A stretch of DNA of 64,000 bases from Limnohabitans sp. T6-5 (lineage in GTDB: Bacteria; Pseudomonadota; Gammaproteobacteria; Burkholderiales; Burkholderiaceae_C). Position 1 is the stretch's first letter; every line of letters starts with the position of its first letter. Positions 1-8,413 of this stretch are shown piece after piece. Location of the stretch: NCBI RefSeq assembly GCF_003063315.1, contig NZ_NERV01000001.1, positions 868,001 through 932,000 of the forward strand, read 5' to 3'. The notes under the pieces were generated by a model, which worked only from the letters and a program-made list of their open reading frames with translations, did no database searches and was not told the DNA's origin. The position numbers and the translations under genes are program-made.

Positions 1-56
1 TGCGCGAGATTGCAGCAGGCAAAGTCGGCATCGAAATGCTCAAGCGCGTTTCCTGA
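1..56 (+). CDS. rpoZ: RNA polymerase omega subunit, C-terminal fragment
   Basis: Only the last 17 codons are inside the window, in the frame starting at base 3. They read REIAAGKVGIEMLKRVS and end in TGA at 54-56. This matches the usual C-terminus of the betaproteobacterial omega subunit, where an ALREIA(E/A)GK stretch is followed by a short hydrophobic end. Omega is a small RNA polymerase subunit that helps assemble the beta-prime subunit and forms part of a ppGpp binding site. The position directly before spoT is the usual gmk-rpoZ-spoT arrangement in proteobacteria. The identification rests on a short fragment plus this context. Confidence 0.8.
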   Translation, partial: REIAAGKVGIEMLKRVS

Positions 57-86
57 TCCGCCCCAGCCTGGCTGGCCAGGTCATCG

Positions 87-112
87 AAAGCCCCAGTAAT
101 GGGGCTTTTTTT
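87..112 (+). terminator. Rho-independent terminator after rpoZ
   Basis: An AAAGCCCC arm (87-94), a six-base loop and a GGGGCTTT arm (101-108) are followed by a T run to 112. It lies between the rpoZ stop and the spoT start, so spoT may be partly uncoupled from rpoZ transcription. Confidence 0.8.
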
Positions 113-156
113 CGTCTGCGCATCAAGTCACGGACGGCTTCAGTTACATTGATGTC

Positions 157-2427
157 ATGAGCTCCCTCATGCCCCCCTCCCCTCAAACTGGTCACAATCG
201 CCATGCCGCGGTGAGTCCTGCCTCCGCCAATGCGGCGGCAGCCAGTTTTGCGGCTCTGACTGCCAGACTTGATTACCTCAGCGCATCCGATGCAGAAATG
301 GTGCGCAAAGCTTACAAATTTGCGGATGAGTCCCACCTGGGTCAAATGCGCAAAAGCGGCGAACCTTACATCACCCATCCGATTGCGGTGGCAGCGCTGT
401 GTACCGAATGGAAGCTGGATGCGCAAGCCTTGTCGGCCGCCTTGCTGCACGATGCCATGGAAGACTGTGGCGTCACCAAAGTCGAACTGATTGAACGCTT
501 TGGCGCTCCGGTTGCCGAACTCGTTGATGGACTGACCAAGCTCGAAAAGCTGGAATTCAATACCCGCGAAGAAAACCAGGCCGAGTCATTTCGCAAAATG
601 CTCCTGGCCATGGCGCGCGATGTGCGGGTGATCCTCATCAAGTTGGCGGACCGCACGCACAACATGCGCACCATGTCAGACATGCCGCGCAGCAAATGGG
701 GACGCATCGCCTCCGAAACGCTCGAAATTTATGCGCCGATCGCGCACCGTCTGGGTCTGAACCAGATCTACCGGGAACTGCAGGACTTGTCTTTCAAGCA
801 CTTGCTGCCATGGCGCTATGCCGTTCTGACCAAGGCCGTATCGCGCGCTCGCAACCGTCGACGTGACCTGATCCAAAAGGTGCAAGCCGAAGTGGAATCC
901 GTCTTTTCTCAAGCGGGCATGGACGTGCGCATCAGTGGTCGCGAAAAAACGCTTTACTCCATTTACAAAAAAATGGATGACAAGCACCTGAGCTTCGCAC
1001 AGGTCACCGACATTTACGGCTTTCGAGTCATCGTTCCGTCTGTCATCGACTGCTACACGGCCATGGGCTTGTTGCATCAGATTTACAAACCGGTCCCCGG
1101 CAAATTCAAAGATCACATCGCGATTGCCAAAGTCAATGGTTACCAATCCTTGCATACGACGCTGGTAGGACCGTCTGGCGTGAATGTCGAATTTCAGATG
1201 CGCACCGAAGCCATGCACTTGGTGGCCGAATCAGGGGTCGCCGCACACTGGCTTTACAAGGAAAACAGCCATGCAAAAGCCCAATCGGATCGGTTGGGCA
1301 CACAATGGCTGCAATCACTGCTGGACATTCAAAGCGAAACCCGGGATGCAGCCGAGTTCTGGGACCACGTCAAAGTCGATTTATTTCCCGATGCGGTCTA
1401 CGTCTTTACGCCAAAAAGCCAAATCATGGCCTTGCCGCGCGGGGCCACCGTGGTGGACTTTGCCTACGCTATTCACAGCAGCGTGGGTGACCACGCCATG
1501 GCGGCCAAAATCAATGGTGAGCAAGTACCCCTTCGCACCGAGTTGAAAAATGGCGATGTGATCGAGGTGATCACCGCCCCTGTATCCTCCCCCAACCCCG
1601 CATGGCTGGGCTTTGTGCGCACGGGTCGCGCCCGCTCCAAAATCCGCCACCACCTCAAGACCATGGCGCAAACCGAGTCCGTTGAGCTGGGTGAAAAACT
1701 GCTCAACCAAGCCCTTCGTGCCGAAGGGATTGACGAGTTACCTACAGACGATGCAAAGATGCAACCTTTGTGGGACAAGTTGCTGCGTTTTACAGGCAAC
1801 AAGAATCGGCAAGATTTATTGATGGATTTGGGCTTGGGCAAACGCATTGCCAGCATCGTGGCCAAACGCCTGGTCTTGCTGGTTGGCGAATTGGGACAAA
1901 AACCCGATGCCTTGTTGATGACCCGTGAACGCTTTACGGCCCATGAAACTGTGTCACAAGGCGCCATCACACTGGATGGCAGCGAGAACGCCTCAGTGGT
2001 TTATTCGCGTTGCTGCCGCCCACTGCCAGGCGATGCCATCCTGGGCTATCTCGGTCGGGGCGAGGGCTTGGCCGTCCACCGCCGCGATTGCACAATCGCC
2101 CTAAAACTGGAACACAAGGACAGCGAACGGTTCATCGGTGTCGAATGGTCAGATGAGCCAGTGCGCAACTTTGAAACCGCCATCGAAGTTACAGTGGTCA
2201 ATGGCAAAGGTGTATTAGCCCGCGTGGCTGGCGCACTGGCCACTGCTGAAGCCGACATCGTGCATGTGGACATGGGACAGGAAACGCCTCAGGACGCGGC
2301 CGAATTGAGATTTGTGATTGCCGTCAGAGATACATCCCACTTGGACAGTGTGCTGCGCCAGCTCAAACGCACAACGTCGGTCATTCAAGCGAGCCGCCAA
2401 ACCACCACAGGCACTACAGTCAGCTGA
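157..2427 (+). CDS. spoT: Bifunctional (p)ppGpp synthetase/hydrolase, SpoT/Rel type
   Basis: This 756-residue protein has the full Rel/SpoT layout. A variable N-terminus of about 40 residues precedes an HD hydrolase domain with H74, the HD pair at 98-99 (LLHDAMED) and intact downstream motifs. The synthetase domain follows (about 240-360, with GYQSLHTT). A TGS domain lies near 410-470 (VYVFTPKSQIMALPRG), and an ACT domain occupies about 680-750. It makes and degrades the stringent-response alarmone from ATP and GDP/GTP in the cytoplasm. Because the HD residues are intact it is called bifunctional rather than RelA. The ATG at 157 is the first plausible start and gives the usual family length. 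It sits directly after rpoZ and ends 6 bp from the convergent greB. Confidence 0.95.
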   Translation: MSSLMPPSPQTGHNRHAAVSPASANAAAASFAALTARLDYLSASDAEMVRKAYKFADESHLGQMRKSGEPYITHPIAVAALCTEWKLDAQALSAALLHDAMEDCGVTKVELIERFGAPVAELVDGLTKLEKLEFNTREENQAESFRKMLLAMARDVRVILIKLADRTHNMRTMSDMPRSKWGRIASETLEIYAPIAHRLGLNQIYRELQDLSFKHLLPWRYAVLTKAVSRARNRRRDLIQKVQAEVESVFSQAGMDVRISGREKTLYSIYKKMDDKHLSFAQVTDIYGFRVIVPSVIDCYTAMGLLHQIYKPVPGKFKDHIAIAKVNGYQSLHTTLVGPSGVNVEFQMRTEAMHLVAESGVAAHWLYKENSHAKAQSDRLGTQWLQSLLDIQSETRDAAEFWDHVKVDLFPDAVYVFTPKSQIMALPRGATVVDFAYAIHSSVGDHAMAAKINGEQVPLRTELKNGDVIEVITAPVSSPNPAWLGFVRTGRARSKIRHHLKTMAQTESVELGEKLLNQALRAEGIDELPTDDAKMQPLWDKLLRFTGNKNRQDLLMDLGLGKRIASIVAKRLVLLVGELGQKPDALLMTRERFTAHETVSQGAITLDGSENASVVYSRCCRPLPGDAILGYLGRGEGLAVHRRDCTIALKLEHKDSERFIGVEWSDEPVRNFETAIEVTVVNGKGVLARVAGALATAEADIVHVDMGQETPQDAAELRFVIAVRDTSHLDSVLRQLKRTTSVIQASRQTTTGTTVS

Positions 2428-2433
2428 CACCTT

Positions 2434-2988
2434 TCATGCAGGGGATGGATAACTCACCTGCAAAACTTCAATGGCCATGACGCCTGAAGGCGTCACCAGC
2501 TGAAGTTCATCACCTTCACGCGACTTGATCAATGTGCGCGCAATGGGCGACACCCAACTGACTTGGCCCTTCAAACTGTCGGCCTCATCGATGCCCATGA
2601 TGGTGACTGTGCGTTCAAGCCCGGAGGGCTCCAGATAAGTGACGGTGGCGCCAAAGAACACCTGGTCACTGCCATGGTGAACCGAGGGATCGACCACCTC
2701 GGCCATTTCAAGGCGCTTGGTCAAGAACCTTATGCGACGGTCAATCTCGCGCAAACGTTTCTTGCCGTAAAGGTAGTCACCATTTTCTGAACGGTCACCG
2801 TTGCTGGCTGCCCAATGCACGATCTCCACCACCTTGGGGCGCTCATCGTCGATCAAGGAAAACAACTCAGCCCGCAAGCGGGCATATCCAGCAGGCGTCA
2901 TGTAATTGCGCGTGCCTGTCGGTAAAGCGGGCAAGCTCACTTCATCGTCGTCGTCAGAATCGGTTTCTTTGGTGAAAGCTTTGCTCAT
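2434..2988 (-). CDS. greB: Transcription elongation factor GreB
   Basis: GreB rescues backtracked RNA polymerase by stimulating cleavage of the nascent transcript. The start at 2988 gives MSKAFTKETDSDDDDE, the typical acidic-tailed betaproteobacterial GreB N-terminus; an in-frame ATG at 3024 would add 12 residues with no family character. The coiled-coil domain (about 25-95) holds the acidic tip region and the ASNGDRSENGDYLYGKKRLREIDRR block typical of Gre factors, here listed only as the landmark ENGDYLYGKKRLREIDRR. The C-terminal FKBP-like domain (about 100-180) contains the VSWVSPIARTLIKSREGDE stretch that separates GreB from GreA. It is convergent with spoT, with only 6 bp between the stops. 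Confidence 0.93.
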   Translation of the reverse strand: MSKAFTKETDSDDDDEVSLPALPTGTRNYMTPAGYARLRAELFSLIDDERPKVVEIVHWAASNGDRSENGDYLYGKKRLREIDRRIRFLTKRLEMAEVVDPSVHHGSDQVFFGATVTYLEPSGLERTVTIMGIDEADSLKGQVSWVSPIARTLIKSREGDELQLVTPSGVMAIEVLQVSYPSPA

Positions 2989-3030
2989 GGGATGAAGGCC
3001 AATGATGCGACATGTGGAACCCACAAAGAG

Positions 3031-3061
3031 AAAAAGCCCACAACTTTCGTTGTGAGCTTTT
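3031..3061 (-). terminator. Terminator downstream of tRNA-Arg
   Basis: On the minus strand, AAAGCTCACAAC, a GAAA loop and GTTGTGGGCTTT form a stem with one G-T pair, followed by a T-rich tract. It begins 6 bases past the CCA end of tRNA-Arg, so it is the probable end of that transcript. Confidence 0.75.
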
Positions 3062-3066
3062 CAATA

Positions 3067-3143
3067 TGGTGCGGCTGGCAGGAATCGAACCCACGACCCC
3101 TTGGTTCGTAGCCAAGTACTCTATCCAGCTGAGCTACAGCCGC
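3067..3143 (-). tRNA. tRNA-Arg (anticodon ACG)
   Basis: The minus strand reads a 77-nt cloverleaf: acceptor GCGGCTG (3143-3137) pairs with CAGCCGC, followed by discriminator A and an encoded CCA. The D arm has TAGCTCAGCTGGATAGAG. The anticodon stem CTTGG/CCAAG encloses the loop CTACGAA, giving ACG. The T arm carries GTTCGAATC. ACG is normally deaminated to ICG, so this tRNA reads CGU, CGC and CGA. Confidence 0.97.
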
Positions 3144-3155
3144 GCTATGCATTGA

Positions 3156-3161
3156 ATTATA
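3156..3161 (-). promoter_or_regulatory. Probable -10 element of tRNA-Arg
   Basis: A perfect TATAAT lies on the minus strand, ending 12 bases before the mature tRNA 5' end. No convincing -35 box was seen at the right spacing. A small AGCGGC/GCCGCT dyad (3161-3179) lies just upstream and may act as a terminator for the neighbouring transporter transcript. Confidence 0.45.
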
Positions 3162-3197
3162 GCGGCATTTTTAGCCGCTTTTGAGACGGGGCTCAAA

Positions 3198-4715
3198 TTA
3201 TTGCCAAGAAACTGCAGCAATGTCGTTGGCAAAAATGGGCGAGCTGGACCACAGGCCTTTCAAGCCTTTTCGGTACACCGCGGTGTTGGACGCATTGAAC
3301 AAGAAAACGTTCACCGCATCGTTGGCAATCATGCGCTGCATGTCACCAAACAATTTGGTGCGCTCCTTGGCACCGGTGGCCTCTGAATGTTTGGCCGACA
3401 ACTCACGAAATGCCTTGCTGTCGTAACCCCAGTAATACTGAGGGTTGGCATAGGCCATGTAGTCCAGCGGCTCCACATGGTTGATGACCGTCAGATCAAA
3501 GTTGCCCTTGAACGCACCACCCAACCATTGAGCCCACTCCACGTTTTCAATCTTGGCATTGATACCGACCTTGGCCAGCTGGGCGGCCAGAATTTCTCCG
3601 CCTTTGCGTGCATACGGCGGTGGGGGCAAAGTCAGCGTCACGTTCAAGGGTGTCTGAACCCCGGCCTCCTTGAGCAAGGCCTTGGCTTTTTCCGGGTCGT
3701 AAGCATACAGGCCACTCAACTCCACATAGCCCGCGTCGGTCGGTGCCATGTGGCTGCCAATCGGTTTGGCCATGCCTTCAAACACACCGTCGATGAATGC
3801 TTTTTTATCGACCGCATACGACAAGGCACGACGCACACGCACATCGTCAAACGGCTTCTTGCGGTTGTTGATCGTCATGATGCCCTTGCCAGCGGTGCTG
3901 CCCAACTCAACCACAAAGCGCTTGTCACTTTGAAATTGCTTGAGGCTCTGAGGGGACTGAAAGCGCGGCATGCCGTCAATGTCTCCGGCCAGCAAAGCCG
4001 CCACTTGCGCTGCCGAGTCATTGATGAAGCGGAAGGTCACTTTCTTGATCTTGACGGCCCCTGGATCACGGAAACCATCCCATTTGGACATTGAAATCGA
4101 GGACCCCTTGGCCCATGAGTCCAGTCTGTAGGGGCCAGTGCCCACGGGTTTGGTCGCCGCATTGGCCGCACTGTTGGGATGCAAAATCACAGCCGTGTTT
4201 TCACCCAGGCGGAACAGGAAGTTGCCATCAGGGTTGTTGAGCACCATGACCACCGTGTGGGCATCAGGCGTGGCGATGTGGCTGATGTTGTTGAACACCG
4301 ACTTGGCCTTGTTGGTGCTCTTTTCATTTTTGGCGCGCTCAAAACTGAACTTCACCGCCGAGGCATCAAAGTCCGAACCGTCTGAAAACTTCACGCCCTT
4401 ACGCAACTTGAAGGTGAACGCCTTGCCATCTGCATCCATCTTCCAACTCTCTGCCAGCAAGGGCGTGATGGCGCCATCGACGTTGATCTTGGTCAAGCCC
4501 TCCAGAATGTTGTAGTGCACCACTTCCCCAATGGCTGCAGCCGGGGCCATGGTGGGGTCCAGGCTGGTCGGCTCCAAAATCATGCCCAACACCAGACTGT
4601 CTTTGCGCACTTGGGCTTGAGCCAGTGAAGGCATCACCCAGCTTGCGCCAGCCAGCAAGGCCACCGCGCACCAGCCGATCGAGCGACGCGTCAAAGCGTG
4701 TTCATTGAATTTCAT
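3198..4715 (-). CDS. ABC transporter periplasmic substrate-binding protein, peptide/nickel type
   Basis: This 505-residue protein is a family 5 extracellular solute receptor (SBP_bac_5), the class that binds oligopeptides, dipeptides and related solutes. Residues 1-34 form a signal peptide with a twin-Arg-like RR, a hydrophobic core and a SLAQAQ cleavage region. The mature part starts DSLVLGMILEPTSLDPT, the usual beginning of this fold, with the GTGPYRLDSW landmark near residue 190. A GAGGAG ribosome site stands 7 bases before the ATG. It is the last gene of a leftward five-gene operon, 20 bp after the second ATPase gene. The substrate cannot be told from the sequence. Confidence 0.9.
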   Translation of the reverse strand: MKFNEHALTRRSIGWCAVALLAGASWVMPSLAQAQVRKDSLVLGMILEPTSLDPTMAPAAAIGEVVHYNILEGLTKINVDGAITPLLAESWKMDADGKAFTFKLRKGVKFSDGSDFDASAVKFSFERAKNEKSTNKAKSVFNNISHIATPDAHTVVMVLNNPDGNFLFRLGENTAVILHPNSAANAATKPVGTGPYRLDSWAKGSSISMSKWDGFRDPGAVKIKKVTFRFINDSAAQVAALLAGDIDGMPRFQSPQSLKQFQSDKRFVVELGSTAGKGIMTINNRKKPFDDVRVRRALSYAVDKKAFIDGVFEGMAKPIGSHMAPTDAGYVELSGLYAYDPEKAKALLKEAGVQTPLNVTLTLPPPPYARKGGEILAAQLAKVGINAKIENVEWAQWLGGAFKGNFDLTVINHVEPLDYMAYANPQYYWGYDSKAFRELSAKHSEATGAKERTKLFGDMQRMIANDAVNVFLFNASNTAVYRKGLKGLWSSSPIFANDIAAVSWQ

Positions 4716-4735
4716 AAGGTCTCCTCAAAAACGGG

Positions 4736-5548
4736 TTAATTCTGTCCGGGTACAGCAGCGATCAAAGCCTGCGTGTAAGGATGTTGCGCATGCCTGAACA
4801 CCTGCTCGGCACCGCCATGCTCCACCACATGGCCCGACTGCAAAACCAGCACATCGTCGCACATGAGGTTGATGACAGCAAGGTCATGGCTCACAAACAA
4901 ATAACTCAAGCCATACCGGTCCTGCAAATCCAGCATCAAATTGAGCACCTGCGCTTGCACGGAGACGTCTAGGGCGCTCACAGGCTCATCGGCCACGATC
5001 AAGGACGGCCGCGTGATCAAAGCCCGCGCAATGGCAATGCGTTGTCGCTGCCCACCTGAAAACTCATGCGGGTATTTGTCCAGATCAGACGTCCGAAGAC
5101 CCACTTCAGCCAAGGCTTGCGCCGCACGCTCACTCAACTCATGCTGCCCATGATGCGACAAGGTTTCCAGGGGTTCCGTCACGATCTGGCGCACCTTCTG
5201 GCGGGGGTCGAGGGAGCCATACGGGTCCTGAAAAACCATCTGGAACCGCGGTCGCACCTGGCGCAAAGCAGAGGCGCTGAGTTGGTGCAAGTCCACGCCC
5301 TCCAGCAAGACTTGGCCTTCAGTGGGTTTGTCCAGGGCCATCACCAACCTGGCCAGCGTGGACTTGCCAGAACCCGACTCGCCCACAATCCCCAGACTGC
5401 GCCCGGCCTCCAGGCGAAAACTGACATCGGACAGCGCCTGCAAACTGCCCGCAGGCCCCAGCAAGGATGTCCGCGGCAAGGCAAACCGCTTGCCCAAATG
5501 CTTCACCTCCAGCAAGGGAGCTGCCTTCACCGCGCGATCGGTCCTCAT
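4736..5548 (-). CDS. Peptide ABC transporter ATPase, OppF/DppF type
   Basis: This is one of two cytoplasmic ATPases of the importer. The start at 5548 (MRTDRAVKAAPLLEV) is chosen because its ATG overlaps the stop of the preceding ATPase gene as ATGA; an upstream extension of 44 residues in the same frame lies inside that gene and has no family character. The 270-residue product has Walker A GESGSGKS (56-63), the signature FSGGQRQRIAIARAL, Walker B LIVADEPVSALD and a switch histidine in LFVSHDLAV. The FQDPYGSLDPR Q-loop stretch is typical of DppF/OppF. The C-terminus (HPYTQALIAAVPGQN) is shorter than in paralogues that carry a full oligopeptide domain with four cysteines. Confidence 0.9.
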   Translation of the reverse strand: MRTDRAVKAAPLLEVKHLGKRFALPRTSLLGPAGSLQALSDVSFRLEAGRSLGIVGESGSGKSTLARLVMALDKPTEGQVLLEGVDLHQLSASALRQVRPRFQMVFQDPYGSLDPRQKVRQIVTEPLETLSHHGQHELSERAAQALAEVGLRTSDLDKYPHEFSGGQRQRIAIARALITRPSLIVADEPVSALDVSVQAQVLNLMLDLQDRYGLSYLFVSHDLAVINLMCDDVLVLQSGHVVEHGGAEQVFRHAQHPYTQALIAAVPGQN

Positions 5549-6555
5549 GACAAACTCCAACGCGGACAACTCACTCGGTGCGCTGTGTCCGTCGGCACAC
5601 AAGGGGCAATGGTTTGCGCCAGCACAGGCGCCCTGCGGCAATCCTCGACCGCCCATGCGCAACGGTCTGAAAAAGCGCAACCCGCAGGCAGGTCCCTCAA
5701 CTCGGGCACGCTGCCTGCAATGGTCTCCAGGCGACTGCCGCGTGGCAAGCCCAGCCTGGGCCGCGCCGCAAACAAGCCTCGGGTGTAGGGATGCGCCCTT
5801 TGCGCAAACAACTCTGGCGTAGCGGCTTCCTCGACCACGGTGCCGCCGTACATCACCATCACGCGATCGACCTGGTCCTGCATCAGCCCCAAGTCATGGC
5901 TGATCAGCACCAAGCCCATGCCATCTTCCCGAACCAATTGCTTGATCAGTGCCAAGACCTCTTTTTGCACGGTCACATCCAATGCCGTGGTCGGCTCGTC
6001 CGCAATCAGCAAATCCGGACCACACGCCAAGGCGATCGAAATCATCACCCGCTGACGCTGTCCGCCAGACAACTGGTGGGGATATGCCTCCAGCCGCTCG
6101 CGGGCACGCGGCAGTTGCACACGCTCCAGCAACTCCAGGGCTTTGGCCTTGGCTTGCGCCGCCCCCATGTTCTGGTGCAAGCGCAAAGGCTCTGCAATCT
6201 GCCGCCAGATCGGATGCAGCGGGTTGAGCGCCGTCATCGGCTCCTGAAAAATCATGCCCATGCGTGCGCCGCGCAAACGGCCATACGCCGCATCGGCCAT
6301 GCCCACCAACTCGGTGCCTTGAAAACGGATGGACCCGCTGACCTGCGCCTGCTCTGGCAGCAAGCCCATCAAAGCCAGCGCCGTCAGCGACTTACCGCAG
6401 CCACTTTCACCAATCAAGCCCAGTGTCTGACCCCGCTCCAGCTTGAAGCTCACCTCCCGCAAAGCCTGCGCCCGACCACGGGCCGTGGGCAAACTCACAC
6501 GCAAGTCCTCGACCTGCAACAAGGGCTGGAGCACGTTGTGGGTCTCGGCGCTCAT
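5545..6555 (-). CDS. Peptide ABC transporter ATPase, OppD/DppD type
   Basis: This 336-residue ATPase pairs with the product of the next gene. Walker A is GESGCGKS (49-56), the signature is LSGGQRQRVMISIAL, Walker B is LLIADEPTTALD and the H-loop is LISHDLGLM. The C-terminal oligopeptide-binding ATPase domain is present, with HPYTRGLFAARPRLG and the cysteines in CAFSDRCAWAVEDCRRAP, as in DppD/OppD. Start and stop codons overlap its neighbours by 4 bp (ATGA) on both sides, which indicates translational coupling through the operon. Confidence 0.92.
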   Translation of the reverse strand: MSAETHNVLQPLLQVEDLRVSLPTARGRAQALREVSFKLERGQTLGLIGESGCGKSLTALALMGLLPEQAQVSGSIRFQGTELVGMADAAYGRLRGARMGMIFQEPMTALNPLHPIWRQIAEPLRLHQNMGAAQAKAKALELLERVQLPRARERLEAYPHQLSGGQRQRVMISIALACGPDLLIADEPTTALDVTVQKEVLALIKQLVREDGMGLVLISHDLGLMQDQVDRVMVMYGGTVVEEAATPELFAQRAHPYTRGLFAARPRLGLPRGSRLETIAGSVPELRDLPAGCAFSDRCAWAVEDCRRAPVLAQTIAPCVPTDTAHRVSCPRWSLS

Positions 6556-7397
6556 CTTTGCCTGGCCAAACGGGGGTCCAGCAAATCACGCAAGCCATCG
6601 CCCATCAGGTTCAAACCCAAAACAGCCAGGGCAATCGCGACCCCGGGATACACCGCCAACCAAGGGGCCTGAAACATCTGCGACTGCGCCTCATTGAGCA
6701 TGCGCCCCCAGCTCGGTTGCGGTGGCTGCGTGCCCAAACCCAGATAGGACAAAGCAGCTTCGGCCAGAATGGCAATGGCAAACTGGATCGTGGCCTGCAC
6801 GATCAGAACGCTCAAGATGTTGGGCAACACATGCTCGCGCGTGATGCGCCAAGCACCCTTGCCCGCCGTACGGGCAGCCGCACAAAAATCCCGCGACCAC
6901 ACGGCATTTGCCGCCCCACGGGTGATGCGCGCAAACACCGGGATGTTGAAAATACCGATGGCCACCACGCTGACCACCAAACCCGGCCCATAAATGGCAG
7001 ACAGCATGATTGCCGAAAGCAAGGCGGGAAAGGCGAAGGTCAAATCAGCGGCCCGCATGACCAGCTCCTCCACCCAACCGCGACGCGCCGCAGCCAGCAA
7101 ACCCAAAGGCACACCGGCCCCCATGCCAATCCCGACGGCAATCAAACCCACCCACAGCGAATTCTGGCTGCCCACCAACAACAAGCTCGCAATGTCCCGC
7201 CCCAGACTGTCGGTGCCCAGCCAATGCGCTGCACCGGGCGAAGCCAACTTGTTGGGAATGTCGATATCAGCCACCGGGTAAGGTGACCAAAACGCCGACA
7301 CCAGCGCACTGAGCACCAGCAAAAAGACCATGCTCCCCCCCGCCACGAAACTGGGATGGCGCAAAGCACGGCGCCATGACGCATTCAGCCGTCTCAT
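6552..7397 (-). CDS. Peptide ABC transporter permease, DppC type
   Basis: This 281-residue inner-membrane permease has an N-terminal OppC_N segment (ALRHPSFVAGGSMVFLLVL) and about six membrane spans. The cytoplasmic EAA loop is near residues 185-205 (AAARTAGKGAWRITREHVLPN), which docks on the ATPases. HWLGTDSLGRDIASLLLVG near 60 is the usual landmark of DppC/OppC. Its start overlaps the end of the upstream permease by 4 bp and its stop overlaps the DppD-type ATPase by 4 bp. Confidence 0.92.
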   Translation of the reverse strand: MRRLNASWRRALRHPSFVAGGSMVFLLVLSALVSAFWSPYPVADIDIPNKLASPGAAHWLGTDSLGRDIASLLLVGSQNSLWVGLIAVGIGMGAGVPLGLLAAARRGWVEELVMRAADLTFAFPALLSAIMLSAIYGPGLVVSVVAIGIFNIPVFARITRGAANAVWSRDFCAAARTAGKGAWRITREHVLPNILSVLIVQATIQFAIAILAEAALSYLGLGTQPPQPSWGRMLNEAQSQMFQAPWLAVYPGVAIALAVLGLNLMGDGLRDLLDPRLARQR

Positions 7398-8353
7398 GCA
7401 GCACCTTTCAAACGGGGATCAATCCAGACATACAAGACGTCGATCAAAAAATTGATGACGATGACCATGACCGACAGCAACATCACCACATCGCGCACCA
7501 CGATCAAATCACGGTTGGCAATGGCCTGAAAAATCAGGCGCCCGATACCCGGCAAGACAAACACGTTCTCGACCACGATCGCGCTGGTGATCAGGTTGCC
7601 AAACTGCAAGCCCATTACCGTGAGCACCGGAATCATGGCATTGCGCAACACATGCCGCCACAGCACCTGCCTGCGGCTCAGGCCTTTGGACCGGGCCGTG
7701 CGCACAAAGTCCTCGCGCATCGTCTCCAGCACGGCCGAGCGCGTCACCCGCGTCAAAATGGCCGTCTGCACTGCCGCCAACGCCATGGCAGGCAAAAGCA
7801 AAGCCTTGACCGCCTCCAAAACCCCACCGCCGGATTCTTCGGTCCAGCCCGGAAAGCCCCCTGCACTGACCCACTCCAGATGCACGGCAAACAGCAAAAT
7901 CAGCAAGATGGCCAACCAGAAATTGGGCAGTGCCAAGCCCAACTGACTCAAACTCATGACGCCGACATCCCCTGCGCGGTTTTGCCTGGAAGCGGCATAA
8001 ATGCCCAGCGCCAAGGACAGCACCACCGTCAGGCCCATGGCCATGATCGCCAAAGGCAAGGTCACTTGCAGGCGCTCGGCCATCAATTGCACCGTGGGGG
8101 TCTCATAAGAAATGCTGATGCCCGAGCGCCCGGCCAACATGCCGCCGACCCATTGCACATAACGGACGCTGGCGGGTTGATTCAGACCCAGCTTTTCTTC
8201 CATCGCCGCCAAAGACTCGGGCGTGGCTGTCTCGCCCAGAATCACCTGCGCGGCATTGCCGGGCAGCAACTCCAGCACAGCAAACACAATGACCGAGGCG
8301 GCCACCAGCGTCACCACAAAGCTGATCAGTCTTTTCAGGAAAAATAAGGACAC
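7394..8353 (-). CDS. Peptide ABC transporter permease, DppB type
   Basis: This is the first gene of the importer operon. The start is taken as the GTG at 8353, giving VSLFFLKRLISFVVTLVAAS, the normal first membrane helix of DppB/OppB permeases, with an AGG about 8 bases before it. The open frame continues to 8494, but that part overlaps the divergent peptidase gene and has no permease character. The 319-residue product shows the ELLPGN motif near residue 30 and the EAA loop RTARSKGLSRRQVLWRHVLRN. Only 60 bp separate it from the divergent gene at 8414, so both promoters must lie in that gap. Confidence 0.88.
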   Translation of the reverse strand: MSLFFLKRLISFVVTLVAASVIVFAVLELLPGNAAQVILGETATPESLAAMEEKLGLNQPASVRYVQWVGGMLAGRSGISISYETPTVQLMAERLQVTLPLAIMAMGLTVVLSLALGIYAASRQNRAGDVGVMSLSQLGLALPNFWLAILLILLFAVHLEWVSAGGFPGWTEESGGGVLEAVKALLLPAMALAAVQTAILTRVTRSAVLETMREDFVRTARSKGLSRRQVLWRHVLRNAMIPVLTVMGLQFGNLITSAIVVENVFVLPGIGRLIFQAIANRDLIVVRDVVMLLSVMVIVINFLIDVLYVWIDPRLKGAA

Positions 8354-8413
8354 ACGTTCGCCTAAGATGAAGCACACCACGGAACCCATGCACCATTCAA
8401 AACGAGCACGCCC

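Noticed and set aside
3161-3179. Terminator for the peptide receptor gene
   Set aside because: The AGCGGC/GCCGCT stem is short, followed by no T run in the gene's direction, and overlaps the tRNA-Arg promoter region; it is only mentioned.
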